The notes beneath the pieces are model-generated. The model had not been told where the DNA came from, made no database searches, and saw only the letters and a list, made by a program, of their open reading frames with translations. DNA of 64,000 nucleotides from Lysobacterales bacterium 63-13 (GTDB taxonomy: Bacteria; Pseudomonadota; Gammaproteobacteria; Xanthomonadales; Rhodanobacteraceae). Made by a program: the position numbers and the translations under genes. How positions within the stretch are numbered: the first letter of the stretch is position 1; each line of letters opens with the position of its first letter. Of this stretch, positions 63,279 through 64,000 are shown in pieces. The stretch lies in NCBI GenBank assembly GCA_001899855.1, contig MKWR01000014.1:108723-172722 (forward strand), given 5' to 3'.

Positions 63279-63659
63279 TCACTTCGAAGAAGCCGGCTCA
63301 CAGCCTGCCAATACCGTTTCACCTGCGGAGATCAATTTCCAATCATCGACCTTGGTGCGTTGGTTATGTTTTGCCACAAAGCTGTAGCGAATGCATGGTT
63401 TTACGTCGAGCGGCAACGTAACGCTACCAAGGGTGAAGCGAGTTTCTGGCTTCGACGAAACCAACCGCAATTCATGAAGCCCGGGCTTGAGCCTCAGACG
63501 CCTTCTTCCATCAAAGTACTTCATATCATCTGACGCAACGACGATGACGTCGTAGACGCCTGGCTCCGCCATTCGCGTACGTTCACCATCAAATTCACCC
63601 CAATCCAGCGTCGCGCAACCGCCCAGGACCATGCAACAAAGAGCAAGAAAGTATTTCAT
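63279..63659 (-). CDS. small lipoprotein, unknown function
   Basis: 126 codons. MKYFLALCCMVLGGCATLDW is a lipoprotein signal with lipobox LGGC (Cys15). The mature part is beta-rich: GVYDVIVVASDDMKYFDGRR, LRLKPGLHELRLVSSKPETR and RYSFVAKHNQ. The RLKPGxH-x-L pattern resembles PEGA-like surface domains of small outer-membrane lipoproteins. The ATG at 63659 starts the signal sequence. Confidence 0.8.
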   Translation of the reverse strand: MKYFLALCCMVLGGCATLDWGEFDGERTRMAEPGVYDVIVVASDDMKYFDGRRRLRLKPGLHELRLVSSKPETRFTLGSVTLPLDVKPCIRYSFVAKHNQRTKVDDWKLISAGETVLAGCEPASSK

Positions 63660-63957
63660 GGGTCCCCAACCTCCTGATGCCAAATACTAAAGTCAACGCC
63701 CGTCCATGGAAGCTTGATTTTTTCGGCGACACGCGGCGGCTGCATTGAACTAACCGTTAGTCCAACATTATACCAATTCAATGCACTTTGGTAGACCGAT
63801 ACACAGCAAGTGAAGATACCCCAGTAAACCAGGTAATAGTCCTGAAAGTTAGTTCAGGGTGTCCACTAAACCTAAGGAACCGTCGCGTCGGCTTGAATGA
63901 GTAAAAAGAGACTTCCCACATCTTTCGGCATCAGGAACCCCGAAAGGTCCAAGTGCC
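63660..63957. other. right-edge region, no complete gene
   Basis: AT-richer than the rest of the window. It contains CCTGAA/TTCAGG (63841-63858) next to GTGTCCACTAAACC, and GAGACTTCCC (63908-63917), whose exact complement ends the window at 63991-64000. This looks like the end region of an insertion sequence, but the element continues outside. Confidence 0.35.
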
Positions 63958-64000
63958 ATGATGGTAGCTCTACACAACCGTCAGCAGAAGGGGAAGTCTC
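63958..64000 (+). CDS. possible start of a gene running off the right edge (transposase?)
   Basis: The ATG at 63958 opens MMVALHNRQQKGKS and continues beyond the window. AAAGGTCC lies upstream. Its place next to inverted-repeat sequence suggests an insertion-sequence gene, but 14 residues are too few to identify it. Confidence 0.3.
   Translation, partial: MMVALHNRQQKGKS

Overview
The window is high-GC, densely coded gammaproteobacterial chromosome. The best fit is the order Xanthomonadales/Lysobacterales, possibly Rhodanobacteraceae; family level is an inference. The grounds are a FimX-type degenerate GGDEF/EAL protein with a PilH-type regulator, a fused CysNC sulfate-activation enzyme, a YtrA-type GntR regulator with its own ABC transporter, PhaR flanked by two PhaB-type reductases, and a complete ccoNOQP-fixH-ccoI-ccoS locus. 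Gene neighbourhoods such as mtaD-ubiG-gph/mupP and efp/epmB support the placement.

Layout. 0-9.5 kb: the end of yjgA facing tldD, a small KGG-type protein, the DEAD-box helicase deaD facing folE2, then a leftward cluster efp-mtaD-ubiG-gph(mupP?)-squalene-synthase-like protein, with epmB (EF-P lysine modification) divergent from efp. 10.5-24.5 kb: a MITE-like repeat, fimX, htpX, gluQ, phaB-phaR-phaB, DUF2058, slyX-gmd, ugd (sugar nucleotides for surface polysaccharide), an exported FKBP isomerase, and a compact operon of a small exported protein, a GntR regulator and an ABC ATPase plus permease, with a palindromic operator over its promoter. 24.5-33 kb: a 3 x 48 bp tandem repeat, an Ala/Pro-rich exported protein, fumC, a second MITE-like element, a CNNM/CorC-type transporter coupled to purB, then roxA (ribosomal oxygenase) coupled to a GNAT protein. 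33-43 kb: sucA-sucB-lpd (2-oxoglutarate dehydrogenase), a broken GIY-YIG gene, a YhdH-type reductase, pilH, and the heat-shock pair hsp20-cbpA with a sigma32-like promoter, divergent from a peroxiredoxin.

43-58 kb: tRNA-Ser(CGA), an M48 protease, a TPR/FGE-like membrane protein, rnd, tRNA-Ala(CGC), pspC, the cbb3 oxidase structural and assembly genes, an unknown integral membrane protein and the sulfate adenylyltransferase genes cysD-cysNC. 59-64 kb is an accessory block of small unrelated genes, nearly all on the minus strand (membrane proteins, RibD-like reductase, DUF1579-like, OsmC-like, lipoprotein). It contains two diverged ~300 bp intergenic repeats offset by 1,630 bp, a truncated REP-type transposase, a probable frameshifted gene and a possible transposase start at the window edge.

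Most of the window is housekeeping. No CRISPR array, prophage, phage-defence island or secondary-metabolite cluster was seen. The least explained material is the two MITE-like elements, the tandem repeats, the homologous intergenic units of the accessory block, and several pseudoenzymes (FimX, the FGE-like protein, the squalene-synthase-like protein).
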